In this document: positions 11,504 to 23,422 of the stretch, one piece after another
Position numbering within the stretch: the first letter of the stretch is position 1
Layout of the letters: each line of letters begins with the position of its first letter
Assembly: GCA_004380135.1 (NCBI GenBank)
Contig: QXCR01000144.1
Coordinates: 53,604-117,603 of the forward strand
Source of the DNA: Stemphylium vesicarium
Lineage: Eukaryota > Ascomycota > Dothideomycetes > Pleosporales > Pleosporaceae
Length of the DNA: 64,000 nt
Direction of reading: 5' to 3'
Position numbers and translations under genes: made by a program
The notes under the pieces: model-generated
The model's input: only the letters and a program-made list of their open reading frames with translations
The model's database searches: none
What the model was told of the DNA's origin: nothing

Positions 11504-11953
11504 ATGACGCCGATCAAGCTTCCTCTACTGTTCCTCATCATGGTAGCTGTCGCGAGCGCTGCACCACTAGCTACCGACCTCTCCCATTCCATGCCAAGGA
11601 CTACTCAAAGCCCGGCCACTTCCTGGTCTAACGAAGCCATCTTCACCCTCATTGGTGTCTGCCTAGCGGCTCTGACTCTCCTGATTGGATTACTGTCCTC
11701 GCCTAAATTGCGACGTTGGCTGTGCCGACCATTCAAATGTGAGCATTTCGAACTGGCGGAAGTCCTGCTTCCCCAAGATGACGCTGCTAACACAATCGCC
11801 ACGTTAGACTTCTCAGAGATTAGACGGATAGAAAGATCACAGCGCCGAAACGATAAAAGAAGACGAATGGAGGACGAATACAACGAATACGTGAGGTTTA
11901 ACGAATTTATGGAGTTGCGTGGACGGTCGCTTGATGCGGGACACTCTTCCTAA
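11504..11953 (+). CDS. Small signal-peptide membrane protein, hypothetical
   Basis: This 149-residue protein starts MTPIKLPLLFLIMVAVASA, a clear signal peptide with a likely cleavage after ASA. A Ser/Thr-rich stretch of about 25 residues follows, then a single membrane helix (AIFTLIGVCLAALTLLIGLL, about residues 46-65). Next comes a basic stop-transfer segment (SPKLRRWLCRPFKC) and a charged cytoplasmic tail with Arg/Glu-rich helix-like sequence (RRIERSQRRNDKRRRMEDEY). This is the layout of a type I single-pass membrane protein with a very short outer domain. I do not recognise the family. The frame is open upstream to 11399, but the ATG at 11504 immediately before the signal peptide is the natural start. 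The organised topology argues that it is real. Confidence 0.65.
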   Translation: MTPIKLPLLFLIMVAVASAAPLATDLSHSMPRTTQSPATSWSNEAIFTLIGVCLAALTLLIGLLSSPKLRRWLCRPFKCEHFELAEVLLPQDDAANTIATLDFSEIRRIERSQRRNDKRRRMEDEYNEYVRFNEFMELRGRSLDAGHSS

Positions 11954-12745
11954 TTCGTGCATGGGTGCTGGTGGAGTGAATGCGAGGTGCAGGAAGACGT
12001 TTGCGCGCATGGTTTTTGGAGCGTTGGAACGTTGGAGCCTTCTTACTTCTCAAATGTTGTTAGTATTAGAATTATTTGTTTTCTTCGAAGAAAACCTTTG
12101 TCAGTTCTACAAGAAACGTTTCAGTTGAAAATTAGGTTATCTTCACATCACCTAAATTGTCACAAGAGGTCTACTTACCTAAACGTGGTGTACCTACAGC
12201 TTCTACCACGCTTAGTAGAGTGCTAGCGTGACGCCCGCCAATAGCACACGAATTCTCATTCTCAAATGTCATCCATGGGTCGACTTCTACCATTGAACCA
12301 AAGTCCGCCCGCAAGAGAACGTGATGTCAAATCTCCAATGACATTCAAAGCGATGACAGTGGTCAGAACCAGCAAAAACACCAACGAGGAAGATGAAAAA
12401 GACGCAAAAATGTGAGGTAAACTCCACATCATCCAATAATACACCAGAGGTTGAGGGAGAATCGTACTTTCACAAAACCACCGTTGACCGAAAAGAATAA
12501 CTGCATTCACTCCCACTAAGTGTTCCGCATGCAAGGAATACATAAAATACGCATTCCTCTCCACAACGCCAACTTCAGCTTCATCCAAAACTAGCAAGAA
12601 TCCAACTTTCACAGCCAAAAGTCCGCGCACTACACCCTACAATAAACCGCCTCCAGCACCTCCAGACACTGTTCTCAGCACAGTAGTCTCCCACACTCAG
12701 GTCCGGTCACAAACAAAACACACACCCAGCACCAAAAACATAACA
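11954..12745. other. Intergenic, no confident gene
   Basis: This holds the 3' flank of the small membrane protein and the upstream region of the next small ORF. A minus-strand frame (about 12262-12630) has a hydrophobic C-terminus but no proper ATG near its 5' end and no recognisable domain, so I leave it unannotated. Confidence 0.4.
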
Positions 12746-13057
12746 ATGGCAAACCCATCTCCCTCCACCACCCCATCAACCCTCACAACCCCAACGACCA
12801 CTACCACAACTACTCCACCGCCATCACGCCCACACATCCAATTCGGCTCAACACCCCACCGCAGCGCCACACCGCGCTTCCCCTCTTCCTACACGCACCA
12901 CTCACACTCTTCTTCATCATCGTCATCAAAATCTCAAATCAGTCCCAGTACATCGACTACCTCGTTTTCTGATCTAGATAAGCAGGAGGAATCAAGGCTG
13001 GCGCGGCGGTATTTGGCGAGGGTTTCGGAGTGGGGTTTGCATGGGCGGGAAGAGTAG
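12746..13057 (+). CDS. Low-complexity small protein, hypothetical
   Basis: This is an ORF of 103 codons with an ATG in good context (ACAATGGCA). The first two thirds are almost entirely Thr, Pro and Ser with a poly-Ser run, so they are probably disordered. The C-terminal 30 residues (FSDLDKQEESRLARRYLARV then SEWGLHGREE) look like a short amphipathic helix and are the only part with protein-like character. The gene converges with the DUF7514-type gene. It could be a real small protein or the tail of something else; composition alone does not settle it. Confidence 0.45.
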   Translation: MANPSPSTTPSTLTTPTTTTTTTPPPSRPHIQFGSTPHRSATPRFPSSYTHHSHSSSSSSSKSQISPSTSTTSFSDLDKQEESRLARRYLARVSEWGLHGREE

Positions 13058-13546
13058 GGAAAGGGGTAGGGTGGCTTTTAGTTGGAGTTGAGGATTGAGC
13101 AGAATGGGGGGAAAGGAAGGAAACGGACAGGGGAAAAGTATGTTTCGGTACATGAAATTGCTTGGGGAAATGTGGTCGTTGTGTTTGGTACATGAGCTCG
13201 GAAGGATACGAGCTTCAACAACAATGGAGATATGCTCAGGTTATCAATTTTGAAATGCTTGATACAACAATTTTGTTTTCTATAGTACAAGTATAGAGCG
13301 AGTGGCCGTCCCCATTTCATGATTTCATCATGTCCAGCATCCGGCATAATAGATAGCAAACGTGAAAGAAGACGCGTGAAAAGTACAGTACAGATGCAAA
13401 TCAAGACGCTGATATCGCATGAATACACCGAAGAGGAAAAAAATCGAGAAAAGAACAAGAGAGAGCAGCGACAGGAAATTCGGGGTATATGTCATAACGT
13501 CGTGATATTGTTCGGCAATACATTGACCGAAACCGTCACTCACACT
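13058..13546. other. Convergent 3' intergenic region
   Basis: This lies between the 3' end of the small low-complexity ORF (plus) and the stop of the DUF7514-type gene (minus). It holds 3' flanking sequence only; no gene or repeat was identified. Confidence 0.45.
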
Positions 13547-15401
13547 CTAGTAGCGACGAGAGTCGTAGCCTCTGTTTTCGTACGCGTTGCTTCCATTTCG
13601 TCCTCGGTAGTCGTCATCGCCGTACATGGCTCGTGGATAGTCGAAACCTCCATCTATACCGACACCACTGCGGCTCCGGCTATGCTTTTTACTATCAAAG
13701 TCTTTGTTGAATCGCCGTGCATCGTCGTCGGTGTTGTGCATGTTGGAGTTGTAAAAGTTGTTCGGAACGTCGCGCACGTTTGGGTCGGAATGCGTACCGT
13801 AGCCGGTGAAGGGTGGGCTTCGCGGTCGGGTAGTCGTCGAGTTGGTGCGCGGGTGATGGGGTTGTGGGTAGTAAGGATCGTTGGGTGGCGCTCCCCATGG
13901 CACTTGGCCGGCGTTGGATTGCGCGCGCCGACGCTTTTCGTTTGCCGCGGTATCGGAATGAGTGCTGGAATTCATCTCATCGTATGACTTTCCACCACCA
14001 GGGGCTGCCGAGTAGGGCTTGCGCTCTCGCTCAATAGGTACGGATGTAGACATTGGTTCATCATCCATGTCGAAGGGCCTGACCTCCGGTTTGGAGGCAT
14101 ACGGGCTTCTCTCACGCTCGAGATTGGGCGCTGGTGGAGAAGGATCTTGCGTCTTCGGAGGCGGTGGCGGGAATGTCGGTGCCTTACGGAGCGGCCCAAC
14201 CCCTTCTGAAGAGAGAGCCGCAGCACACCTCTGTTGCGCATGGAGATTTTCGACGGTCGGGAACATTCTGCGAGGGAGTTCTTTGGGGAAACGTTCCTTC
14301 CTGTCGTCTGCATTGCTAATGGGCATGTCGAGGATCGCCTTTACTAATCGCTCGTACTCCGTGTCCGGGTATGCTTGAATCATCGTGGTCATCCATTCCT
14401 GGAAGCCGTCGGGCGTGAGCGCAGGGATGAAGGGCGCCTCTGCTGGATGTTCTTGGATTAGATGATGCTGGCATCGCATGTCTCGGTAGATCTTGGACAG
14501 GGCGGAGTATGAAATCTGCCCAAAGATGCTTTGCCATGGATAGATCTCGTCCTTGAGCTTGACCTCTTCGTAGAACTTGAGCATCTTGGCAGGGGAGATG
14601 ACCAGACTATTCTTAGGTTCGTAGTCTTCAATCTATGTAGATGTTAGCTTGGCCATCTCGCCCATAGCCGCTGTTACTCACCAAGTGAAGTGCTAAGCCT
14701 CGCAGAAGTTGACCGAGACGAGGCAAAGGTTGACCGTCAGGCTCGAACAGTCGCTGCCACATCTTTTCAATCGGGGTGTATTCCTCAGTCGCCATCCTGG
14801 GTGCAGGGCTTGGTCGCGTTGGTGGCCTTTCTCGCTCTACCGGAATGTTTCGCTCGAAGCGTGGGGTGGGTGTATCGTGGTTGCCATCCAGGAGCGGATC
14901 ACGATATAAAGGGTCGCGGTCGGGCGATTGCTGGCTTGGGAAATCGCTGCGTTTGGGCGATGGAGGTGTATAAACGTCTCGTGGTGGAATAGAATTGGAG
15001 GTGGAGGCTGGGGAAGACGGAACCCATTGCTGTGACGAGACGGGCACGGGCTGAGGTTGTGTCGTACCAGCTATCCCACCTGATTTGATCTCATCCAACA
15101 CCGACTTCTTCACCTCGGCAGTGATTTGGGCAATCAGATTTGGATCGACAACACGGGCTGTGTCGGACTTGTCAAAGGCATGGCCGATGGCATTCTTCAG
15201 TGGTTGCTGGATAGGCTGCGAGCCAGCATCGAAACTGCGCCTGTCCCAGGGAGGACTGGGCTCACGAGGCTTACGATCGGGGCCAGTGGATCTCCCGCGA
15301 GACCTAGCCCTCGCGCCATACTCTGGGCTCCTACTGCGATTGCCGTGCTGTTTATCGAAAGATGAAGTGTAGTTGGGATCAGGGTGATCGCGATAGGCCA
15401 T
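13547..15401 (-). CDS. DUF7514-type disordered protein
   Basis: Two exons (15401-14682 and 14632-13547) encode 601 aa. A central globular block of about 150 residues (approx. 213-365) begins EKMWQRLFEPDGQPLPRLGQ, crosses the intron at HL/IEDYEPKNSLVISPAKML, and continues YEEVKLKDEIYPWQSIFG and YRDMRCQHHLIQEHPAEAPF up to KERFPKELPRRMFP. I recognise this as the fungal DUF7514 module; its function is unknown. The flanks are Arg/Ser/Pro-rich and disordered: the N-terminus is full of RSRSPE/RGRSTG-like motifs and the C-terminus of Tyr/Asp/Arg repeats, reminiscent of proteins that work with RNA or condensates. That role is inference only. The intron is phase 0 with a GTGAGT donor. The promoter is shared with or opposed to STE11 across 2.2 kb. 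Confidence 0.85.
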
Positions 15402-15910
15402 GGCGAGTTACAATGGCAAGCGCTTGGGAGCGCCTGCAGTATGACGTTGCGGGGTGCGAATGGTCAGGGCTCAAGGGGATGGCGGTTTGCAGAGCGCAGC
15501 GAATGATTGCTGCAGCTATGGCAGTATTCCCATGCACGAGCGATGGCAGCAGATTGTCGGAGACGACTAGGGAAATGAAGGAGGAGGGCGGAAGGATGAA
15601 GACGTTGGAAGAAAGATAGCGGGCGCAAACACGGGACAGGCTGGGTGGATTTCGGGCTTTGGGTTTTGCTTCAAGGCAGCGGTACCCCGGGTAGTTTAGT
15701 TACTGACAGAGAGAAGGAGAGCGTGACAAGCAGTAGGTTGAACAAGGGAGATTTCTGACACGTTTGACTGGACGCGCAGCGCCATCTTCTACCTTGAGAG
15801 CCATGGTCGTGCCGCAGGCTGAGAGGCAGGGAGCCAGTGTGTGTGGTGCGTCATATGCAGAACGTCATCGCAGGCTATAAAAAGTCAACTGTAAGCGAGA
15901 TGGGGATTCA

Positions 15911-15955
15911 CAGGATGGTCAGGATGGTCAGGATGGTCAGGAGCGTCAGGAGCTG
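15911..15955. repeat. 9-base tandem repeat, five units
   Basis: Three exact copies of CAGGATGGT are followed by two diverged copies (CAGGAGCGT, CAGGAGCTG). It lies in the non-coding region between the DUF7514-type gene and STE11. Confidence 0.9.
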
Positions 15956-16782
15956 GTATGCTAGAGAGAGAGAGGTGTGATGAATACGGGGAGCCGGTGA
16001 TTGTCAGTCAATCAGACATGTTTGTTTAGTTTTGTATTTTAGCACTTGTTGGCACCAATCTAGCGTAGTCGAGTGTCGGTGGTGGTAACGGCTGTCAGTG
16101 ACGCGGCGTGGTTCCGCTCGTTTGCACGTCTCGTTTCAACCACGACCTTTTGCCAGCAGCTGGCCTCTGCGCTCCAAGGAAGAGGCATGACATGCGTTTC
16201 CTCTCACCTTGGGAGAAACAAGTCGGCCACTGGGGCAAAAGGGGCAGGCGAGCAGGAGCGGCATGAGAATCATTTTACCAGCGACGGCCGGCTTATGCGC
16301 ATCGGGGGGCGGCTACAAGGCTGTGGGCCATGTGCGCCGTGGTGAGGCGGCGGCTGAAGTGAGACAGTATGCGCACGAACAGGCGCAGAAACAGCAGGAA
16401 CAGAAGCGACAGGGGAGACAGGAGAGACAGCAGCGATAGCAGCGACAGCGAGAGCAGAGTAGGCGCCAGTTGTTATCGTCGACGGCGACAAGTTGCAACG
16501 CGTCAGGCAGATTGCGAACGGACATCTTCGGTGAGCATTGTACGAAACCCCAGATAGATGGGCAGCGACATGCACCGGGATGTAGACGGAACAGTCGTCG
16601 TATCGATACTATTTTGAAGACGGGGCCCTGCATTGCAATCAGTTCGTGGACGGCCCATCGCTGTCGATAGTAGATTAAATCGTGAGGCATTATGGCCCTT
16701 TTTTTGCCAGGCCAGTCGGCACCGGCTGCTGCAACCATGCAAGCGCCCGCCTTGAGCTTCCCACCGCCCAGGCTCTGATAGT

Positions 16783-16826
16783 GACTACTGCTACTACTGC
16801 TACTACTGCTGCTACTACTACAACCA
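16783..16826. repeat. CTA/CTG trinucleotide microsatellite
   Basis: This is an interrupted run of CTA and CTG triplets in the STE11 upstream region. Read on the other strand it gives a serine or glycine homopolymer in a spurious open frame. Confidence 0.85.
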
Positions 16827-17643
16827 CTGCCACAATCGCCGCCACAGCCACTTTTGCATATACCAAACTCCATGGTGCAAACCTTTTCAATGTTGAACTC
16901 AGTTCAAGAAACATTTCCCGTCTCCACCGTCTGCCAGCGACAATGCCGTGGACGCGCATGACGGGCTACAGCAGCGCCAGGGCAGGCGACTCCGATTGGC
17001 CGGTAGTCGCAGGGCCCTAGTCTCACTAGCGTTTCACGTCTCACGTTGGCCACGAGCGGTGCCAAAAGCTGTCTCCGCGCTCGCGCTCGCTCCACCAAAA
17101 TCGACGGGACCGCCCTCTGTTTCGAAGGCCGTGTCTTGTTTCCCTATCTCTTCGACCGCCGTCTTGTCTGAACCCATCCTGGCACCCCGCCGACCGCCGT
17201 AATAAAGAAGGCCGAAACCCCCATTCCACAAAGACGAGGCCGCTCGCCTGCAACCACCTCACCCCATCCGACAAGGCCCTACACCCGCATTCGCCATTGC
17301 TTCGAGATACCGCCCCCCCTTCAAGCTCCCCCAAACAGACCGCCCGCGCCGTCAACAGAGTGTCCTTGTTGCCCTTCTCCATCGCTGTTGCGACCCCATT
17401 TTAATACGCTCTCTTGCTATCACCGCACCACGCTGGTTCTGTACCACGTCCACGACCGCACCCCGGCCATTCGACATACGCTCCCTCTGTTTATCACACC
17501 TACCTTCACCAACGACCAACATTTTTTTTTCCCGCAGAGCATCACCACAATGCATATATGAGATAGAGTAGATAGCGCGACACGACCGACCTACTTATCC
17601 CCTACCGCCCACACCACACCCCAGAAACCATCTAGGACAAGCT

Positions 17644-20591
17644 ATGGCCATGCTTGCCTCAAAGTCTCCGTATCCCGCACCCTCCATGAGTGGAGGAGCT
17701 TCACAGTCCTCGGCCCAGTACAACGCCGGCCTTTCCAGCTACCGCAGCCATGCCTCCAACGCGCGAGCTGACCAGACCATGTTTGCCTCGCCCACCGAGT
17801 CAGAGTTCTCGGAAATCTATGACGCTCCCGACGCCATTAGGTGAGCACCGCACACACGTCACGACATGAATACCACTAACATGTCTAGACATTGGGATGA
17901 AGAAAAGGTTGGCGACTGGCTGAAGCGTATCAACTGCGCCCAGTATGTCGAGCTGTTCAAATGTACGTCGTCACTACCCTTTGCTGACCACCGCTAACCC
18001 CCGTAGACAACCACATCAACGGCGAGAACTTGATGGAGATGGACCAGACCCACCTCAAGGACATGGGCATCAAGAAGGTCGGCGACCGCGTCCGCATCGG
18101 CTCCCAAGCAAAGCAGCTTCGCAACAAGGAATACAAAAAGGCCTCGCGACGGACATCTAACAGGCTGTCGCTTGCTACGCTAGACAACGCCGCATACACA
18201 CCGCCCTCCTCCGGCTCTCCTCGTCCCCTCTACTCGGCACGATCGAACCCTGCCGTGTCCAACCCCGTAAGCTCGCGATCCGAGAAGCGCATGTCCAGAC
18301 AAATCACAAACTCCGACCTCAGCAGCTACGCATACGGCGCCAAACCCCCATCCCGTCCTGGCTCTCCTCTTGTTGACCAAGAGACCCGGAACCTTAGGTC
18401 GCAACGTGGGCTGAACAGTCCCAAGGATAGAGCTCATCCCCTTAGTGCCTCGAGCAGCACTGCCAACATCACTTCTCAATTTTCACGAACCCAACGGACC
18501 ACGCCCACCGAGACTCCCCAGACCGCCCGCTTCGCCCACCATGTCCGAGCAAGCCCCAGTGTGGACAGTGCTACGAACAGTGCCATCCTGCCTCACGACA
18601 AGGCTCTCGTACGTGTCATCTACGACGGTGGACGGACATCGGTCGTGAACATTGAGGGCTGCAAGACTGCCGAGGAAGTCATGCTCAAGACACTTACAAA
18701 AGGCCATCTCAACACTGCGCACGTCAAGAACTACTGCTTCTATATCCTCAACAGTGTCGAGCCGGATCCGTCACTGTCTGAGCGCTTGAGTGATATCGAG
18801 GTCTTCAGACTAGTAAAGGATGCCAACCGCCATGAGCGAGGCCGACTCATCCTCCGCAAGGTCCATGCCGGAGAGCCTGATGAGGATCAACTCAAGGCTG
18901 CTGCTGGCATCTTCCAACAACAGACCTTCCAGCAACCACAACACGTCTACGTACCAAGTAGCAACCGCAGTCAGGTCAAGATTGAGAAGCTGACTGGAGA
19001 ATCCCTTGCCGCCGTCAGCTATCCTCTATCGCCCACATCGGCAAGAGAGCGAGAACGCCACATCAACTCGACGGCACAGAACCTGGAAGGACCTGCCGAT
19101 CCCTCGAGATCTCCTATCTTCCAAGCACGTGCTCGCAAACTAAAGCAATTCTACGGCGCCCGACCTCCCAGCGAGCTCATCACATCAGACCTTACCTCCT
19201 ACTTCCCCGACGTTGGCAAGGATGAGATCGACAAGACTGTCCGCATGTCAATACGTCGGTCACACCGTCTCAGCCGAGCGGCATCCCGCCTATCCATGGC
19301 ATCCAACTTCAGCGTAGCTTCAAGCTTGAAAGACGCACCACCCCTACCCTCCATCGCCGACAGCTGGCTACAGGGAGGTGCGCAAGCCCGACCCCTTCGG
19401 CCCCTATCAGTCATGCGACTCGGTCTGCCCAACCAATCTGGCTACCGTGACTCCATGGCCTCCTCCGTCTTGGAGCCACTCGACGAAGAGTCCCCTCTCG
19501 AGCCAAACCGGAAGTCATACGTGTCCTTTGGCGGCGACAGCGTCGCAGACAGTCTAGCCATCACCGATCCCGAAGGCAACACCACTCTACAATCCTACTT
19601 CGACGATGGCAGGAGCAGTCTCGCGGGTAGCAGCAGCAGCAACACCGAGAACGGTGACTCGCTCAACAAACGCCTCTCAGAAGCCCTGGCTGAAGACGGC
19701 GAAGAGTCGGATGATGAACTGGCAGAGTACCTGGAGCAAGACTCCTGGGACAATGTCAAGTACATGAAGGGTGCTCTCATCGGACAAGGTTCCTTTGGTA
19801 GTGTCTACCTCGCACTACACGCTGTGACTGGTGAGCTCATGGCCGTCAAGCAGGTCGAGCTTCCATCAGTAGCTGGTGCCTCTCAGATGGACCACAAGAA
19901 GACGAACATGGTCGAAGCTCTGAAGCACGAAATTGGCCTTCTTCGAGAACTCAAGCACAAGAACATTGTGCAATACCTTGGCTCCAACTCGGACGAGAGC
20001 CATCTCAACATTTTCCTCGAGTATGTTCCTGGTGGTTCCGTAGCGACCATGCTGGTCAACTATGGTCCCCTTGGCGAGTCTCTTATCCAGAACTTTGTGC
20101 GCCAGATCTTGACCGGTCTCTCGTACCTTCACTCGCGGGATATTATCCATCGAGACATCAAGGGTGCAAACATCCTCGTCGACAACAAGGGCTCTGTCAA
20201 GATTTCTGATTTCGGTATCTCCAAGCGCATTGAGGCTTCCACCCTCGGCGGCGGCAAGAAGGGAGCTCAGCGTGTGTCACTCCAAGGTTCAGTCTTCTGG
20301 ATGGCACCCGAGGTCGTTCGCCAGACAGCCTACACCCGCAAAGCTGACATTTGGTCACTTGGCTGCCTGGTTGTGGAGATGTTCACTGGAAGTCACCCAC
20401 ATCCCAACTGCACACAGCTGCAAGCCATCTTCAAGATTGGAGGCAGCGGCGATGCCAGCCCAACCATCCCCGACAATGCTGGTGGAGATGCTAGGACCTT
20501 CTTGGCAGATACCTTCCTCATCGACCACGAGAAGCGTCCCAGTGCAGATGACCTTCTCGCCAGCCAGTTCATCACCAACCAAGGTGCATAA
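17644..20591 (+). CDS. STE11: MAP kinase kinase kinase Ste11 (SAM-RA-kinase)
   Basis: This is the MAPKKK of the pheromone, filamentation and (in yeast) osmotic MAPK cascades; it phosphorylates the Ste7-type MAPKK. Three exons (17644-17840, 17889-17962, 18007-20591) give 951 aa. Domains in order: a SAM domain spanning the two introns (about 66-130; HWDEEKVGDWLKRINCAQY, NHINGENLMEMDQTHLKDMG), a disordered Ser/Pro linker, a RAS-association-like domain (about 285-380; LVRVIYDGGRTSVVNIEG), a long disordered region and a C-terminal kinase domain (about 675-945). Kinase motifs are complete: GQGSFG loop, AVKQVE lysine, HRDIKGANIL catalytic loop, DFGISK and the APE triplet in SVFWMAPEVV. The kinase has the GSVFWMAPE signature of STE11/NPK-type MAPKKKs. 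The start is the first ATG after a C/T-rich leader; a second ATG two codons on would shorten it trivially. Confidence 0.95.
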
Positions 20592-22053
20592 ATCTTCACA
20601 TACGGCGCAACATGTATACACATTTCTAGCATGGAACGGAGAGACTGCATCACCTGGGAACTGTGGGGGCGTTTGGCAATATCTTTTTTCCTTATCGATT
20701 CTCTCTAACGCCCTTTACGCTTACACGCCCCAAATGATTCTGTATTATACCACTCATCGAGACGCTACTCTTCTTCTTCCTATAGTATAGGGGGAAAGAA
20801 AGAAGTAGGTGATTTTTTCTTCTTTTTTTTTTGGCTTCGAAGCGCAATCTTATGTCGCAGGCCAGCTAGCTTTTAATGGGTGTTTGGATGGGGAACTTTT
20901 GTTTCTTCCAGACAGGCTGTATGTAGTTTTTAAATGTTTATAAGATTTTGTCTTCAACCATTTAGATTACCTATGAATACTTGCTTGACGTCGTCACTAA
21001 TGTGAATCATCTAATTTTTGTGAGAGTTTTGAACAAAAAGACACGACATCCTTACCAAGGCTCACATCACCATCGTTTCAAACCTCGCCGCTAAGCTGAT
21101 GATAAATCTTGAAGAAAGCGGCATGACGTACACCTCTACAGCCCTCACGAACCTTGCGGTAGCTGAAGCTCGCACAGTCGCACCTATCCTATATGTCGAG
21201 ACTATCGCTCGCTTTTACGTGTCCTGCGTCGGTTCAACTCTCATCCACCCATCGCTAATCCACCCCCCTCCAAAACTAATCAACACACCTCAAGTCATCC
21301 AAACTTCCACCATTCTCCCACGTTCTGTTGCCCCGATACGCCGACAACCCCCGAGATTCCAATGTCGCGGCTTCCTCGTCCGCCCGACGTCCGACATGCT
21401 CGCACAAAAACTCTACCCCACATCGGCAATGTTGGCGTTGACGTCGGCCGGCGGACAAACGCCACAGCCCCCCTGCACAACTGCCCCTCTAATGCGGGGT
21501 AACTGTTGCTTGCTTGCGATAGACCGATAGACCGATGGAGCTACCCATCTACACAGCTTCGCCCGCTAGTCGGACGCGTGATGTCGTTACCTCGGCTTCT
21601 GGGGGTGCCATTGCCGGTCGGTACGTAGCTGGTGTTGTGACGAGGAAGCGGTCCGATTGTGTAGAGTATGAGATTGGGGATTGGCTCGATAAGCAGAGCT
21701 GCGGATCGTGGGACGGGATGCGGGACGGATTTGATTGTTTTTGTGAGACAGAGAGAGGGAAGGGAGGTTAGACGGATTGATAGACAGAGGGAGAGGCTGG
21801 GTGGGGTAGTGGATGGAGTGGGATGGGAGGACGAGTAGGAGGCGTAGTGTGAGGTAGGTTGAGGTTTAGTGCGGGGAAAAGGAGTACTTAAAGGATAGCT
21901 TTTGTTGACTATTATTCTAGTTCTTGTATCTTACCTGTTGTTTATATTGTTTCTTGTGCTCTTTTCTCTCCACACTCCTGTTCAACCCATCCACCACCAC
22001 CCCTCTTACCTCCCAACGACGACATCAACACCCACAGTAACAAACCACCCACC
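20592..22053. other. STE11 3' flank and ADH upstream region
   Basis: The first 400 bases are T-rich 3' flank of STE11. The remainder leads to the alcohol dehydrogenase and ends in a C-rich, CACC-repeat leader immediately before its ATG. The frames here (for example 21099-21530) are short and featureless. Confidence 0.45.
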
Positions 22054-23422
22054 ATGGCAACCTCAACTACCACCCCCTCCCTCCCCAAAAAATACAAGGC
22101 CGCAATCTACGACAAACCCGGCACAATCTCGACCTCGATAGCCACGCTCGACATGCCCGTCCCCGGCGCAGGCGAAGTCCTCATCAACCTCACGCACTCG
22201 GGCGTCTGCCACTCGGACCTAGGCGTCATGACGAATTCTTGGAAAATGCTTCCTTTTCCCACACAAGCGGGGCAAGTCGGTGGTCACGAGGGAGTAGGCA
22301 AGATTGTACAGATGGGACCGGGGACGGAGAGTGCGGCGGTGAAGATGGGGCAGAGGGTCGGGATTAAGTGGATGGCGGGGATCTGTGAGAGCTGTGAGGC
22401 GTGTCGTGCAGGCGTGGATGCTAGTTGTTTCGCTGGGGTGAGCTTCTGATTTTCTTTTCTGTTGGTTTCTGGATCATGCTTGGGAGTGTTCGAGGGAGGA
22501 AAAGGGGAAAAGAAAATAAGAAGGCCGAGGCAACTCAAGTCCTTCAAATGCGTCACCGGAAAAGAATGGGAGAAACAAGAAGAAGGCGCCTTAAAGAGGA
22601 CATGCAAGTAACTAACTTCCCCCCCCCCCCTCCCCAGAAAATTTCCGGATACTACACCCCAGGCACATTCCAACAATACGTACTCGCACCCGCAAACTAC
22701 GTAACCCCCATCCCCGACGCCCTCGCCTCGGACGCCGCCGCCCCGCTCCTCTGCGCGGGCGTAACCGTCTACGCCGCGCTGCGCAAGACAAACGCCGACT
22801 CCGGAAACTGGGTCGTCATCTCAGGCGCAGGCGGCGGCCTCGGCCATCTCGCCGTGCAATTCAGCGCGCGCGGCATCGGGCACCGCGTCATCGGCGTCGA
22901 TCACAGCAGCAAAAAGGACATTGTAATGGAATCCGGGGCGGAGCACTTCATCCCCGTCGACGGCGAGCAGGACGTTGTGGAAGCGGTGCAGGCGCTGACC
23001 AACGGGCTGGGCGCCCATGCTGTTGTTGTGTGCACGGCGAATAACGCCGCGTATGCGCAGTCGGCGGAGATGCTGCGGTTTGGCGGGAGGGTCGTTTGTG
23101 TGGGGATTCCCGAGGGCGAGGTAGTGCCGATTAAGAGTTCGTATCCGGGGTTGCTTGTTGCAAAGAGTTTGCAGATTGTGGGATCTGCGGTGGGATCGAG
23201 GAAGGAGGCGATTGAGGTAAGCTCAGTCGTTGGTTTAGGATGAAGACAATGTTGTATGGGTATGGTTATGCTGACTTTGACGATTAGACGATGGAATTCG
23301 CTGCCAGAGGCATTGTTAAGACACATTTTAGGACCGAGAAGATGGAGAAGTTGACGGAGATTTTTAACGAGATGAATGAGGGTAAGTTGCAGGGCAGAGT
23401 TGTGCTGGATTTGCAGGATTAG
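22054..23422 (+). CDS. Zinc-dependent alcohol dehydrogenase
   Basis: This is a medium-chain, zinc-containing alcohol dehydrogenase (ADH1/AlcB/propanol-preferring group), expected to be cytosolic and NAD-dependent, interconverting alcohols and aldehydes. Three exons (22054-22437, 22638-23216, 23288-23422) give 365 aa. Catalytic-zinc ligands are in GVCHSDL and GHEGVG. The structural-zinc cysteine lobe CESCEACRAGVDASC is complete. The segment after the first intron, KISGYYTPGTFQQYVLAP, is highly typical. The cofactor motif is GAGGGLGHLAVQ, and the C-terminus GKLQGRVVLDLQD matches the family end. Intron 1 (200 bases) ends in a pure C tract before CCCAG. The upstream region is C-rich with CACC repeats, a common feature of highly expressed fungal genes. 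Which physiological alcohol it uses cannot be told. Confidence 0.93.

Larger units (their letters stand above)
15402..17643. promoter_or_regulatory. Long divergent upstream region, DUF7514 gene / STE11
   Basis: These 2.2 kb have no convincing coding frame between two divergent genes. They contain a 9-base tandem repeat (15911-15955), CAG/CTG-like trinucleotide-rich DNA (16370-16830) and, from about 17,250 to 17,640, a strongly C/T-rich stretch ending in a poly-T tract and CAG. The latter is typical of a filamentous-fungal promoter and leader in front of STE11. The long frames seen on both strands over 16,300-16,900 arise from the trinucleotide bias. Confidence 0.55.

Noticed and set aside
12262..12630. 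Minus-strand frame with a hydrophobic C-terminus
   Set aside because: The frame starts at GTG; the first ATG lies well inside, and no domain or clear topology is seen.
16313..16873. 186-codon minus-strand frame with poly-Ser and poly-Val/Ala
   Set aside because: It is produced by the CTA/CTG trinucleotide tract in the STE11 upstream region; three frames over the same DNA are all homopolymeric.
21099..21530. 143-codon plus-strand ORF between STE11 and the alcohol dehydrogenase
   Set aside because: Low-complexity Pro/Thr/Ser composition without a domain, in a region expected to be promoter.
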